A DNA stretch of 64,000 nucleotides from Nothopassalora personata (Eukaryota > Ascomycota > Dothideomycetes > Mycosphaerellales > Mycosphaerellaceae). This document shows, piece after piece, positions 21,597 to 31,717 of this stretch (positions are counted from its first letter, which is position 1; the number at the start of each line of letters is the position of its first letter). The translations under genes were made by a program, and so were the position numbers. Where the stretch lies: NCBI GenBank assembly GCA_033816765.1, contig CM066292.1:3410001-3474000 (forward strand). Direction: 5' to 3'. A model generated the notes under the pieces. That model did no database searches, was not told the origin of the DNA, and saw only the letters and a program-made list of their open reading frames with translations.

Positions 21597-21731
21597 GATT
21601 CTGTCTTGTTGTCGATTGTGAGTGAGGCGCGGCGAGCTTATATTTCTATTACATGTAATGTACCTCTATAGTAGTAAGGCGCTACGCGCGCGTACTGTGA
21701 ATCACTTGGTGTGTGGTGTGTGTCTTAGGCT

Positions 21732-21835
21732 TGAAGTGAATAGGTTATAGGTCCGTGCCCATGCACAAGCTAGATATAGCGGCCTTTCTTCCACCTGTGT
21801 AGACACAACAATCAACACACCTGCACCACACATCA
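21732..21835 (+). repeat. 5' LTR of the gag-only element
   Basis: About 104 bp, TGAAGTG...ACATCA. The following bases TGGTTATACGCCC recall the half-tRNA primer-binding site of the 7.3-kb Copia element (GGTTATGAGCCC) with two differences. Confidence 0.7.
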
Positions 21836-21980
21836 AGTGGTTATACGCCCTGACGCACTTTCGCACGATCTACATTCCTGACCTCACTGTCAATGTCGCA
21901 AACAACACCCGCCTAAGAAGTAGGGGGTGAGCGACAACCAACCCGAAAGCACGCAACGCGACTCGAGACACGTAGCAAAC

Positions 21981-22811
21981 ATGGCTGCATCCAACCCCAA
22001 CGGCTACAGCATGAGCAAGCTAAATGCTGATAGCAGTAACTACGCGACCTAGAGCGTCGACGTCAAAGCAGTCTTGCGACGCAACAAGCTACTGCGATGC
22101 ACATAGGTCCAAAAAGAAGAGGATTGGAGTCTAAAGGACACCTACGGCGCCTGCGTAGCTGATACCGCAGACATTATCATACTCAACCTTGTAGACGACC
22201 TTAAGACAAAGCTATTAGCGGCTAAAGGCGATTTTGACGATAGATATAAGCTAATAGCAAAGCTGAAGGCTCTCTACTAACTAGATACCGAGACTACCTT
22301 CTTCGCTATGTGGCGAGAACTCTTGAACTTTTCACAGACATACAATGGTAAGGAATTCGAGACTAAGACACTTAACGACCGTACCGAAGGCATTCATATG
22401 ACCCTTACATCCGACAAGCGCGCCTTTCTTAATCTTGGAGCAGGCGTTGCCCCCTACTTCCCTACACTCGCATAGATGTTCGCTATCAACTCGAAGGATT
22501 TCACATTCGACAAGGCCTGCACGATGTTGCGAGACGACGTCCGAGTCTAGAGCCTATCCCTCGAATTGGACAAGGTCAAACTATAAGGTATGTTTGCTAA
22601 CAACAAGAACACTAACAAGGACAACCGTAGCAAGTGTACGTTTTGTAAGCGCAAGCACGGTGCAGTCTGCCAGATCAAGCATTCTAAGCAAGCGCCGGAC
22701 TGGTTTATCGAGAAGCAACAAGAGCACACACCTCAGCAAGCTCACCTCGCAATCACAGAGTCCTTCAACACCGCGTGCGGCTACAACGAGAACGGTGAAT
22801 GGGGCTTTTGA
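21981..22811 (+). pseudogene. Copia-type gag, RIP-inactivated, 276 codons
   Basis: From ATG at 21981 the frame stays open in phase to TGA at 22809-22811, interrupted only by six TAG/TAA codons at expected Trp or Gln sites and no frameshift. The N-terminal two thirds resemble the UBN2/Copia gag fold (start NPNGYSMSKLNADSSNY; a block MWRELLNFSQTYNG). Near the C-terminus CTFCKRKHGAVC is a compact CCHC-like zinc knuckle. The intact frame length and absence of indels mean it was coding until RIP hit. With no pol in the element, the gag was its only product. Confidence 0.8.
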
Positions 22812-22839
22812 ATACCCTACGCCCATACCTATACACCAA

Positions 22840-23036
22840 AGAACTACAACGCCTAAGGAGTAAGGACGAGGCAACCACACCCACACCCACACACTAAAGA
22901 CCTACAATACCCAAGAAGCAGGGACGAGGAAACTACACCTACGCCTACACCTACAAAACAACAATACACCAAAGACCTACAACGCCTAGTAAGCAGGTAC
23001 GAGGCAACCACACACACACACACACACACACAAAAT
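22840..23036. repeat. Imperfect ~65-bp repeats and (CA)n microsatellite
   Basis: Three diverged copies of a segment containing CTACAACGCCTAAGGAG, GACGAGGCAACC and a CCCACA/ACACAC run follow the gag stop. The last ends in a pure (CA)n tract at about 23010-23031. They lie between gag and the 3' LTR. Confidence 0.7.
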
Positions 23037-23077
23037 AAATATTCATGACAGCATGTGACAGGCACGAGGGGGTAACT

Positions 23078-23183
23078 TGAAGTGAATAGGCCATGGGGCC
23101 GTGCACGTGCACAAGCTAGTTATATCCCGGCCTTTCTTCCACCTTCGTAGACACAACAATCAACACACATGCACCACACATCA
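23078..23183 (+). repeat. 3' LTR of the gag-only element
   Basis: About 106 bp, aligned end to end with 21732-21835 apart from a small length change and mostly transition differences. Confidence 0.7.
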
Positions 23184-23200
23184 AGTGTTCATTGTGTAAG

Positions 23201-23276
23201 GTCTACGAAAGAAGAAAGACCGCTATGTAACCAGCTTGTGCACGTGCACGGACCCATGACCTATTCACTTCAAGTT
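23201..23276 (-). repeat. Inverted partial LTR of the gag-only element family
   Basis: The reverse complement (AACTTGAAGTGAATAGG ... GAAAGAAGAAAG) matches the first 75-80 bp of the short LTRs at 21732 and 23078. It probably is the end of a second, inverted insertion that has lost the rest. Confidence 0.7.
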
Positions 23277-24739
23277 AAGATGCCGATCATAAGATGACTT
23301 GATGTATGGTGCAATGTATTATAATTATAGGTAAGCTAAACAGGAAGAGGGTAGGCTATACAACCAGATGTACGGGCACCGACCCACTCGCTTCGACTAG
23401 ATAGGGCCATAAGGAGTGACGTTCCTTTGACCTAGCTCCACCTGCCGCTGATCTTGTGGCTGGATCTTGCCCTAAACGTATTTCATACGTCTTAAGCACA
23501 GTATACTGTTCCCCCCGCACATGTGGCCGACGGATCTACGCCTCTTACGTCTCTGTTAGTCTGGAAGACCCCTCCTTGCCTAAAGGCGCACTGTAAAGAG
23601 TACGTATTAGTAACAGTAGTGAATGCTAGCAGTATAGATGCGCTATCCCTATCTATTTCCTTAACGATTGACTTACACAGTAGGTAAAGTAGCCTTCCCT
23701 CTCGCAAACTCCAGAACCACTAGTGCCAGAGTTACACCATAGATTGTCCGCTGCAGAGAGCGAGGCGTATAGCAAGACCGCGAGAAATTTCATGGTTGTT
23801 GTTTGCGTCGGGGTTTGTCTTGTGGTCGAAGTTTTGTCTTGTGGTCGAAGTTTTGTCTTGTGGTCGAAGTTTTGTCTTGTGATCGAAGTTATTGTCTTGT
23901 TGTTGATTGTATGCTATGAAGGTGCAGTGAGCCGTCTTTATATATCTAGTACATAGACGCTGTCTGGAAGTAGTCTTTACGATCATTGGCTAAGTACCTT
24001 TGAAGACCTTATCAAAAAGCCTTACCCTTCTCGGGAAATGTACCTACTTCTTCAATGTTAATATGCTATGCGTCTTCTTCTAACGAGTATAGTGCCCTAT
24101 GCTACCTTCGCTAGCTTTATCTCTCAATGACATTAACCTCTTTTTTACTAGGTCCGAGCGAGATGTACCTCTAAATTTTTGTTAGTAGATATTACTTCTG
24201 CGGCTATTATGCAATCGTTAGGTATAATAGCATGCCTAGTTGCCTCCGCCCCAGAAACTAGATAGAGGCGGATCCTAACACCTTAGCCTCTACCTCTTCG
24301 AGGTAATACTATCTAAGAAGCTCTAGACCTCGCCAAGCCTAGCGGTTATAATCGATGAACTAGAGTAAGTAGCCACGGTACTTGGATTAACTTCGGAAGA
24401 CGTAACTCCTATAAGCCTCGCCTAACCGTAAAAGACGGATACGTAGCACGCTACTGTTCATATAGAGTCTCCATCATGTAGCCTTGTAAGAAATTCCTAC
24501 CTTGTTGATTTAAGTAACTTGTAAGTACGGCTTGTTATAAGTCATTAACTTGTAGCTATATAGCTGAGTTATATTTTCTATGTACCGTCGTCTTAAGCAT
24601 TGTAAGGCTTGCTAATAGGTGTCGACGTCGTCGTCGTCGTAGGAGATAAATATTTAGTAGATAGTCGATCAGCCCATAAAGGCAATAGGAGGTCGGGTTA
24701 TCGGCAGAAATTCGGGGACTAGTTTAAGCTAACGGGAGC
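23277..24739. other. Repeat-derived and intergenic sequence, no gene seen
   Basis: Mixed composition, largely RIP-like from 23990 to 24700. It contains four tandem 19-bp units (TTTTGTCTTGTGGTCGAAG) at about 23813-23890 and a (GTC)n run near 24625-24640. No frame could be tied to a protein. Confidence 0.5.
23813..23890. repeat. Four 19-bp tandem units
   Basis: GTCTTGTGGTCGAAGTTTT is repeated about four times; the last copy has one G-to-A change. Confidence 0.85.
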
Positions 24740-25842
24740 CGAAGTACTTGCTCTCGATGGTCGACCTTCGCAAGGCTGGCTCTGACGTGGTACAGTCATT
24801 AGCTTCTGTAGTGAAGGCGAACATGCTCTACTCCGGCCACAAGACAGGCCCCGTCCATGCAGCAGGTCCAGGTCGCCTCTTCAACATGGCCGTAAAATTG
24901 CTCCTTGCGGAGTGCATCACCGGTGTTGCATTTGCTGTGCCGGAACTGCGCGCAGATGACGCAGGTGGGTACCGAGAATGGCTACCATATCTGGACGGCC
25001 AAGCTTGTGAGTTCTGTGTATGGCATCGAGGGCGGAGACCAGTTCGCTGCGGTGGTACCTCTTCTGACCACGTCGGAGCTCAAAGCGTTCCAACTCCCGC
25101 ACTTGCAGGTGTTCAATTCTGTACTCTGGCCAGCAATTGTTTGTATAGCTCGTTAGCGCTTGAAGACAACGTCAGAGTAGCAGACAGCCGAGAACTTCAT
25201 CGCTCGGCGTTTGCACAAGGTCGTGAACCGAGCACCCCTAGAGGTCGCTCAGCAGCAAACGGCCATTGGACCACCTGGCGATACTGTCAAGCCATTCCAA
25301 TGGAAGACAGTTTAGACCACGGTGAAGCAGCCTACCATTGCCGAAATTTTGAAGTGTGCAGGATCCGTCCCGGCCTCGCTTGTCTGTCGGCCGCCGCGGT
25401 CCAGCGCCTGAGGTCTCAGGAGAAAGCCAACAGAGCTAATACCAAGAAAATGCTAGATGCAGCCGCGAAGTTTTCACAAGCACAGGCGGGTGCCAGCGCA
25501 CCCACAACGCCTCAGAGCGATCGCGTGAACACACCGAAGACACTCTCCCGGTAAGCCACCGACGACCTCCGTCATCTCACCAAGTACGGCTGGCGTCGTG
25601 CTGGCCCAACACGTGTGGTCAATGCCCTCATTCAACGCAAGAAGAAAGCACACACCGATGTCTATCGCGATCTCTTGCAGGCCGAGCTGGACACAGGGCA
25701 CAGCAGTTGCGTCGAGTTCGAAGATCGCATGCTTCGACGACTTCGTTTTGGGCATAGAAGCAGTCTTAGCGACGAACATCGCGTACGATGGGATGTCATT
25801 CATGCCGCGCAGAGCGACTGTTATCATGTCCCGCATAATTGA
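24740..25842 (+). pseudogene. Decayed unrecognised gene with frameshifts and TAG stops
   Basis: Host-like GC content and protein-like sequence on the plus strand, but the best frame changes along the way. 24748-24960 reads well in one frame (RLFNMAVKLLLAECITG). From 24905 another takes over, with a possible zinc-ribbon half (HLLCRNCAQM) and then GGDQFAAVVPLLTTSELKAF. This second frame has three TAG stops (about 25154, 25178 and 25313) in otherwise coding-like sequence. After 25560 the frame shifts again. No family is recognised. It may belong with the fragments at 19847-20742. Non-functional as it stands. Confidence 0.45.
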
Positions 25843-25880
25843 AGAGCTCTCCCCTCTTCTTCTTTCCCCTCGGCTCTCGA

Positions 25881-26040
25881 GTAAGGCTTACTACCTTATC
25901 TTGATGACTTTTTCGCTCCCGGGTAAGGCTCACTACCTTGTCTTGATGACTTTTTTGCTCCCGGTTAAGGCTCACTACCTTATCTTGATGACTTTTTCTT
26001 TACCGAGTAATGTTAATTACCTTATCTCGATGCGTTTTGG
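25881..26040. repeat. Four tandem 42-bp units
   Basis: Units start GTAAGGCTTACTACCTTATC at 25881, 25923, 25965 and 26007, with increasing divergence in the last. The unit contains TCTTGATGACTTTTT and a CTCCCGG boundary. Likely a minisatellite downstream of the decayed gene. Confidence 0.85.
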
Positions 26041-26141
26041 GTAAGAGACCCTTTGAGCCCCTACACTGCGTTTTCAGCGAGCGACGATTGTCCTTGCTGG
26101 GGCCTGAAAGGGTCCATCAGTTGCTGGTTCCGCCCATCGCG

Positions 26142-27486
26142 GCAACCTGCGGACAGCAAAATGGAAACTAAGATTTTTAGACACTCCGCACTTTAAACAA
26201 CGACAATACGACAACAAACAACGTTTAGTATTACGTCTTTTGACCTTCGTTATCTAAACACGCTTTTAGACGTCCGGGCATACTATCTACGCTATTGTTT
26301 ACTTGTTTATCCGTAATTTCCTCGAAACTCCGTATCGCCTCCGCCCGTACGTCCTCTCTCGTAAACCGCGCGTACTTTCGAAACTTATTCTTCGTTATAC
26401 CCGCTATTGTTTCGACGACCGAGAAGTCCGGCGAAGTACGAGCGTTTATATAATACGGTATACCGTTTGCCTTTTTAAACGCCGTAGTCTTCGCCGAAGT
26501 ATACGAACTATCGACGTCCTCTTCGATAATAGATCCCGGACGCTCTTTAAGAAGCGGTAGAATAATCGGTTTAAGGAATTCTTCGATATATTACTCGCTA
26601 GACATTTTACCGTTTATATTCCGCGGCGTATACTCGTAGTATCGGACGCCTAGATTATAGCCGGTTATAACGAAAAAATGTACGTCCTTCGATTCTTCGT
26701 CGTTTCGCGGTATCGGGTCTCTTTTCGGGCCTTTCCTTCGTCCTTTTACGCCTTTCGCTCGCTTCGAAATACGGCGAATACATTCTCGACGGTTACGAGT
26801 CCCTACGCGTCGAAAGATATAATGTCTATTCTCTTCGTAGCCTTGTCCGAAATAGAACTCGTCCGTAAAGAGTATATTTCGATAGTCTTCTTTATTCGGG
26901 CGTTCGGCGAGTAGTTTTTTTGCGAAGGCTACTCGCGCTACGGCGTGTCCGTCGTCGAGTTCTTCCTCCGTACGCGCTATATATCGCCCTATATTCTCTT
27001 TCCGTAGCGCGCGTCTTATAGTCCTATCGTCGACGTCCGGGAGATTCGCTTCGTAGCGTAGAGAGCCGTAATCGAGGTCGTGTCCTTCGTACTCGTTCTT
27101 CTCGATAGCGTCGACGGCGTCGTCTATTTGTTCTTGTCCTAGACGTAATACGTCGTCGCCGCGGTAACCGCCGCGAGGCTCTTCGTTCGGCGCGAAAGTA
27201 CGTCGTTCTTTCGAAGAAAGCGTCTTCGAAACTTGTCCTTTACGGGTACCGAATAGCTTTCCTACGGTTTCGAGTTTTTGCGGCTCGTTATATTTTCCCT
27301 CGGCGGCTAAAAAGTCGAGCATTTTCTTCGCGCCGCGGACTTCGCTCTTCGTAGGAGTATTCTAATGTTCGGGCATCGTTACTAGTATTGTTATCTCGAA
27401 GAGGGAGTAAAACTTACGAGATTGCGACAAGGCTACGGAGGGAGCGGGAGTGGGGGCTAGTTTCTATTTTGCTGTCCGTAGGTTGC
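26142..27486 (-). mobile_element. Tc1/mariner DNA transposon, DD34E, RIP-inactivated
   Basis: Inverted terminal repeats of about 29 bp, GCAACCTGCGGACAGCAAAA (26142 on) and its near-exact reverse complement ending 27486, bound a 1345-bp element that holds one minus-strand transposase frame. CpA and TpG are almost absent in the interior while CpG is common, an extreme RIP composition. I could not see a TA target duplication directly at the repeat ends, so the true ends may extend by a few bases. Confidence 0.85.
26231..27376 (-). pseudogene. Tc1/mariner transposase with two nonsense codons
   Basis: From ATG at 27376 to TAA at 26231 the frame is in phase over 381 codons, broken only by TAG at codon 5 and TAA near 26574 (where CAA would fit, just after MSSE). 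A helix-turn-helix DNA-binding N-terminus (KLETVGKLFGTRKGQVSKTL) is followed by the DDE_3 catalytic domain: first Asp in ILFTDEFYFG, second in IIEEDVDSSYTS, and Glu in SPDFSVVET, with 34 residues between the last two. That makes it DD34E. Without the two stops it would be full length. Confidence 0.88.
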
Positions 27487-29031
27487 GCGGGTTGGCTCTG
27501 GAGGGCTGAATGGTATCAATTTACAGACATCCGGCATGCTGACAACCTGACACGGGAAGCTCCAAGGGTCGTGATCATGTCGAATGCATATTTTAATTAC
27601 ATCGCTATAACCTGCTCACAGCGATCAGTCATTAAGCTCGCAAGGGGTTGCAGGACATATCTGTCATGTTCTCATCGAAGCCAGAAGCCGTAAAACGTCC
27701 GGGCAAATGTCGAATACCGCAAGGCTGGTATTTTATGGCTTACATGTCTAGCATATGAAGTATCTCTCACACAGAACAGAACAACGCCATCGTCTGACCC
27801 CAAGACAGCACGGCCCGGAGGAGCTCGGAATCCCCGCTAAAAGCAAATTTTCCTCCTACAGCTCGCTTCAAAGCCGCCTCTTGGTTTTAGCTTTATATTC
27901 ATTCAAGATAACACGGTTATCATGCAACAAGCAAAGATCACGTAGTGTGTAAGCATCTCTTGAGGGCTGATAGCTGCTTCATGATAGGCTTAGCGCCTAC
28001 ACGTTACTTCAAGCTGACAATACCACAGAGTGGTTATCACGTCTCGTTGTGGCAGTATATCTTCCCAACTTCTCCGAGGAGGTCCCCTGTTCGATCCAGG
28101 GTGTGGTCATTCAGGTTACCTTCAATGGATTGCTTTTTTGTTCATCTTTTGTTCCATTGTAGCAGCTCAGATTCACGCGGGTCTTGAGATATGTATTCAT
28201 GGGACTTATATGTGAAGGTAGAAGCTAGTCAGACGCTATAAATCCGTCCTGGAAAATTCTTTTGGTATCGGGTGATATACGTATGGTAAAATCCACATGT
28301 TATGCATGGCAGCAGTCGATCTGGCAGCGAATGCAGGACTTGTGCGCTGAGAGAAGACTGCATTGGCAATATGTAGAATACTGGGGGTGTCCGGAGGGCA
28401 TCCAGAGAAGCACATCTCGTCAGGCGCCTTCGCAAGTTTCCTATGATATCGATGAATAACGATCGATGCCGGCGAGTTACGGGAGTTAAATTCATGACGA
28501 CAACGACATCATATTTGACAAGCTTCATGGTCAGCCTGTTATACTTAGAAGTGTCGAGGTCTACACACACCGGTATCAAGGCCGTGGATGTGAGTTAGGT
28601 GACTTTCACAGTTTTGCGTTCGGCTAACCTGATCCTGTACCGATCGCAGAAGATTGCTGCTCAAAGATGACACCCTTTGCATGATTCAGAACGCTGGGGG
28701 TGCCCAGAGATCAGCCAGGAAAGCATACATGTTCAGATGCCGTATCGGAAATTCGGTAATATCTTTGAGCATCATTCAGTGTCTTCAGTCGGAAGAGCTG
28801 TATACACAACAGCGAGGACAATATAAGTTGTGTCTGTGGTCGCGCATGTCATGCTGCTGTCGGCACATGGTATCTAGGTGCCGCAGTTGTTGCACTGTAA
28901 TTGTATGCAACCCGACTCCAGACCTTTTCAGAATCGCTCCAATTCTCGCTGCAGGTACTGTCGCTGCAACAATGCCAGGAGGCGGAGATCCGAACGCTGA
29001 TGTTGCTGTAGCTGGCAATCTTTTCACTGTC
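27487..29031. other. Intergenic, no supported gene
   Basis: Host-like but AT-leaning sequence. Open stretches of 60-140 codons occur on both strands without recognisable motifs. The first 150 bp past the transposon may still be repeat-derived. The 3' flank of the minus-strand gene that ends at 29032 lies here. Confidence 0.5.
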
Positions 29032-30204
29032 TTAGTCTCTAATGCACTGCCTCCAAGCCTCCAATGCCTGATGATCGTAAGTACCCTCTGCTGGGTTACG
29101 AGCTTCCAGCTCAGACGCAAGACCTCGAAGAGCAACCTCATACTCCGCAATCGCCTTAGTCGCAGCCTGTCGCTGCGGCATGACCTTCCCAAGAATCTTC
29201 TCAGCAAGGCTCAGACCATGCCATATCGGTATCGCCTGCAGCATCGGCCATTGCTTGCTTCGCTCCACAAGCTGTAGATCACTCGGCTGTAACTCGTTAG
29301 CAATCCAGCCTTTCGACACACAAACTACATCACCCACCTTCTTCTTACTCTTCTCAAGATTGCCCATCAACCTCCCAGCATACGCCCCCACTAACCCCTC
29401 CGTGTCCCTCTGCCCATCATGTCTCCACGCAAACACACTCGCCAACTCTAAAAACACGCCCAGCACCTCCGGCCGTATCCTCGGATCATTCGGCCTAATC
29501 TTTCCCTGCGTCCCATGCTCCTTCGTCTCCAGCAGTTGCGAAATCACATTCGCATCCCTCAGCGCTTTCATCACGGCACCCTTCTGCCATTCGGACTCTT
29601 GCGCAAGGTCGTGCAGCCCAGCTAGAAAAGTCCTCAGCACCGGCTCACTCTTCAATGTCATACCCGTCTGCTCCGCTTGGAATAAGCATTGGATGACCAC
29701 GCCTAGTTGCTTCGCTTGGGAAGCTTTCCGTACAATCTTGTCCATGAGTGCTTTGCGGGCGGGTCTCTTCACGCCTTCTTTTAGTCCTTGTAACAGTTTA
29801 GGTATGTTCTGCCAGTCTTTCGACTCGCCATTTATGATAAGGTTTATTGCTTGCGTGAGAAGTTTTCTTCTAGGTGGGATGTCGTTCCTCCGGTCGATGG
29901 GCTGGAGTGTGATTTCCTCGCCGCCTACGATGGCTGTTTGAGGGTTGTCGAGGAGTTGTTGGCGGTATTTCTGCTTGAAGACGAGTTTGTGTTCTTGTTT
30001 GCGCATGTAGGCTGGTATGAAGTGTTTCTCGCGCATTGTGGAGAGGACATTGTTGAGCTCTTCGTTGGAGGACTCGTTGAAGACTGGGAGTGGCCCTCGT
30101 TGTCGGGTTGGCGTGTTGGAGAATGTTCGTTTCGAGAGGTGCTGTGATTCAGTCTGCGCTACTTTGCGCAGGCGGAGGGCGCATCTGTTGCATATGGAGG
30201 CCAT
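29032..30204 (-). CDS. Predicted mitochondrial protein of unknown function, 390 aa
   Basis: Single-exon minus-strand frame with ATG at 30204. The first ~35 residues are basic and lack acidic residues until Glu19 (MASICNRCALRLRKVAQTE ... KRTFSNTP), a typical mitochondrial presequence with a likely cleavage near RTFSN. The rest is helical, with conserved-looking stretches such as NVISQLLETKEHG and GLVGAYAGRLMGNLEKSKKK. I do not recognise the family; a fungus-specific mitochondrial gene-expression factor is possible. It is divergent from the bL19m gene with 178 bp between the starts, which suits co-expression of two mitochondrial proteins. Confidence 0.8.
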   Translation of the reverse strand: MASICNRCALRLRKVAQTESQHLSKRTFSNTPTRQRGPLPVFNESSNEELNNVLSTMREKHFIPAYMRKQEHKLVFKQKYRQQLLDNPQTAIVGGEEITLQPIDRRNDIPPRRKLLTQAINLIINGESKDWQNIPKLLQGLKEGVKRPARKALMDKIVRKASQAKQLGVVIQCLFQAEQTGMTLKSEPVLRTFLAGLHDLAQESEWQKGAVMKALRDANVISQLLETKEHGTQGKIRPNDPRIRPEVLGVFLELASVFAWRHDGQRDTEGLVGAYAGRLMGNLEKSKKKVGDVVCVSKGWIANELQPSDLQLVERSKQWPMLQAIPIWHGLSLAEKILGKVMPQRQAATKAIAEYEVALRGLASELEARNPAEGTYDHQALEAWRQCIRD

Positions 30205-30382
30205 GTCGATAGGATTGAAGGTTGCTTTGGGAGGTGGGAATGTGGTAAAATATGGTCACCTCCTTGACATTGGGGATCCATCGACCTCGCGCCAAGCGAA
30301 GACACCCCCGAGAGTCGCCGCATCGCAGCCATCAAGTCTCCTACTACACCGCACCACCATCTGGCAACGCCACACCACTAGC
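30205..30382. promoter_or_regulatory. Shared divergent promoter of two mitochondrial-protein genes
   Basis: Only 178 bp separate the ATG of the minus-strand mitochondrial protein (30204) and that of bL19m (30383). No TATA box is evident. Both 5' untranslated regions must be short. GTGGTAAAATATGGTCACC lies at its centre. Confidence 0.6.
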
Positions 30383-31191
30383 ATGTCAACGTCGATAGCG
30401 CCAGCGAGGCCTCTTGCGGGTCTCAAACAGGCTCTGCGACAATGTCGAGCAGAACATGAACGAGAACGATGCCGAACATACGCGACAGCACCCATTGCGC
30501 AGCGAACCTCGATGCCCAAATATCCGTCTTTAGAACCCAAGTACAATGCTGCCCAGTCAGGCTTCAGACCGTCGCAGGCCATCAAGCAGAACCGTAAGAA
30601 ATGGCGACAATGCGTGGATATCGCAGTCAAATTGACAGAATTATAGGCTTCGAAGAAGGACTTCGCAAAATCCCCATCATCCCACCACCACCATCAACTG
30701 TCAAATTATGCCCCGACCCGATAAACAAAGTGTACGAAGATCAACTGAAAGTCCTGGATCCAACCGGCGTACGAACACGACTCTTCAGCGACGACAATCC
30801 GGAACGAGTACAACCTGGTGACATCCTTTTAGTACGCATGAAGTCAGGCGATACATTCGCTGGCGTAGTGCTCAACATCCGCAAACGGAATTCGCCGATC
30901 GATACATCCATCTTGCTACGGAATCAACTGACGAGAGTCGGCGTCGAAATGTGGTACAAGGTGTACTCCCCAAACGTGGACGGCATCGAGATTGTGCAGA
31001 GGAGGGTCAAGAGAGCGAGAAGAGCCAAGCTTTACTACATGAGACAGCCGAAGCATGATGCGGGTAGCGTGGAGAATATCGTCAGGCAATACCAGAAGCA
31101 GAGGATGGGAGGTCCAATGGCAAGCAGAGACGCCAAGGGGAGGGATGCCAATGCTAATAGGAAGAAGAACAAGAAGAAGGGCAGGAAATAA
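30383..31191 (+). CDS. IMG1: Mitochondrial large-subunit ribosomal protein bL19m
   Basis: Exon 1 30383-30593, intron 30594-30646 (GTAAGA...TTATAG), exon 2 30647-31191, giving 251 aa. The spliced frame joins AIKQN-R-FEEGLRKIP; the intron carries an in-frame stop. The N-terminus is a mitochondrial presequence (Arg/Ala-rich, RTYATAPIAQR). The bL19 domain occupies about residues 110-200: VQPGDILLVRMKSGDTFAGV, NSPIDTSILLRNQLTRVGVE and the signature IEIVQRRVKRARRAKLYYMR. The tail is Lys-rich (KKNKKKGRK), as in fungal homologues. The protein sits in the 54S subunit of the mitoribosome. Confidence 0.92.
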
Positions 31192-31717
31192 AATGACGAC
31201 ATACGCGTTGTCATCAGCAAGCTCTACACAGTGATTTGAGCATGAGGCACTGGGTAATGCAGCGGCATTCAGTCTCATCAGGGCACGACGAGCTGAGCCA
31301 GCCATGTCAACGAGGCATATTCCGCCCGTGATGAGCAATCGCTCGCCGATCGCTCAGTGGACACGAAACTCTTGCACCAGCCTGAGACGGAATGACCCTC
31401 GCCAGTCACCTGAGCAACTGCAAGCTTGCGGTCTGCACTGCAGGACCGTCTTCAATCGGCACGTATGCCGCCATGCTCTCACCACCAGACCAGTACGAGC
31501 GAAATGCATGGCAATCTCTGTGAATTCATGGAGTAATGCTTATCGATCAGTGGGAGGTCATTTGCTGGCTGGGGCTATGCGATCTGATAGACCATCAAAG
31601 TCCTGACATTCAGGTCTATCAGATCGAACTCACAACCACGCGACCAATTAAGAGCAGAAGGACAGCCATTGGGTTCGAGGGAACGGTATTTGTACAGAAC
31701 TTACAGTAGCAACAACA
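31192..31717. other. Intergenic with a 14-bp perfect inverted repeat
   Basis: No supported gene. A palindrome is described separately at 31580-31626, about 90 bp before the start codon of the decayed CobW-type gene. Confidence 0.5.
31580..31626. repeat. 14-bp perfect inverted repeat with 19-nt loop
   Basis: CGATCTGATAGACC (31580-31593) and GGTCTATCAGATCG (31613-31626) are exact reverse complements. It could be a dimeric regulator site or a hairpin in the 5' region of the following gene, or the remains of a small inverted-repeat element. Confidence 0.85.

Larger units (their letters stand above)
21732..23183 (+). mobile_element. Gag-only LTR element with very short LTRs (TR-GAG/TRIM-like)
   Basis: Direct repeats of about 104-106 bp (21732-21835 and 23078-23183) start TGAAGTGAATAGG and end CACACATCA. 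They bound one reading frame (21981-22811) that encodes only a Copia-type gag. After it come about 200 bp of CA-rich imperfect repeats and a purine run (GAGGGGG near 23067). There is no pol. Total length is about 1.45 kb. I could not find a target duplication, so the insertion may be old or rearranged. The LTR pair differs at more than ten sites. Just past the right LTR lies an inverted partial LTR (23201-23276). Confidence 0.75.

Noticed and set aside
25474..25836. Minus-strand frame of 120 codons over the decayed gene
   Set aside because: Three frames are open here at once; nothing favours this one over the plus-strand readings that fit the neighbouring fragments.
26303..26914. Plus-strand frames of 85 and 78 codons
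   Set aside because: Antisense to the Tc1/mariner transposase, whose catalytic motifs are unmistakable.
26270..27710. ACGTCCGGGCA at about 26269 and 27697 as transposon ends
   Set aside because: The left match is inside transposase coding sequence and the orientation is wrong for terminal repeats; the 29-bp inverted pair at 26142 and 27486 explains the element better.
29180..30147. Plus-strand frames of 253 and 98 codons
   Set aside because: Antisense to the mitochondrial-protein gene, which has a presequence and good coding character.
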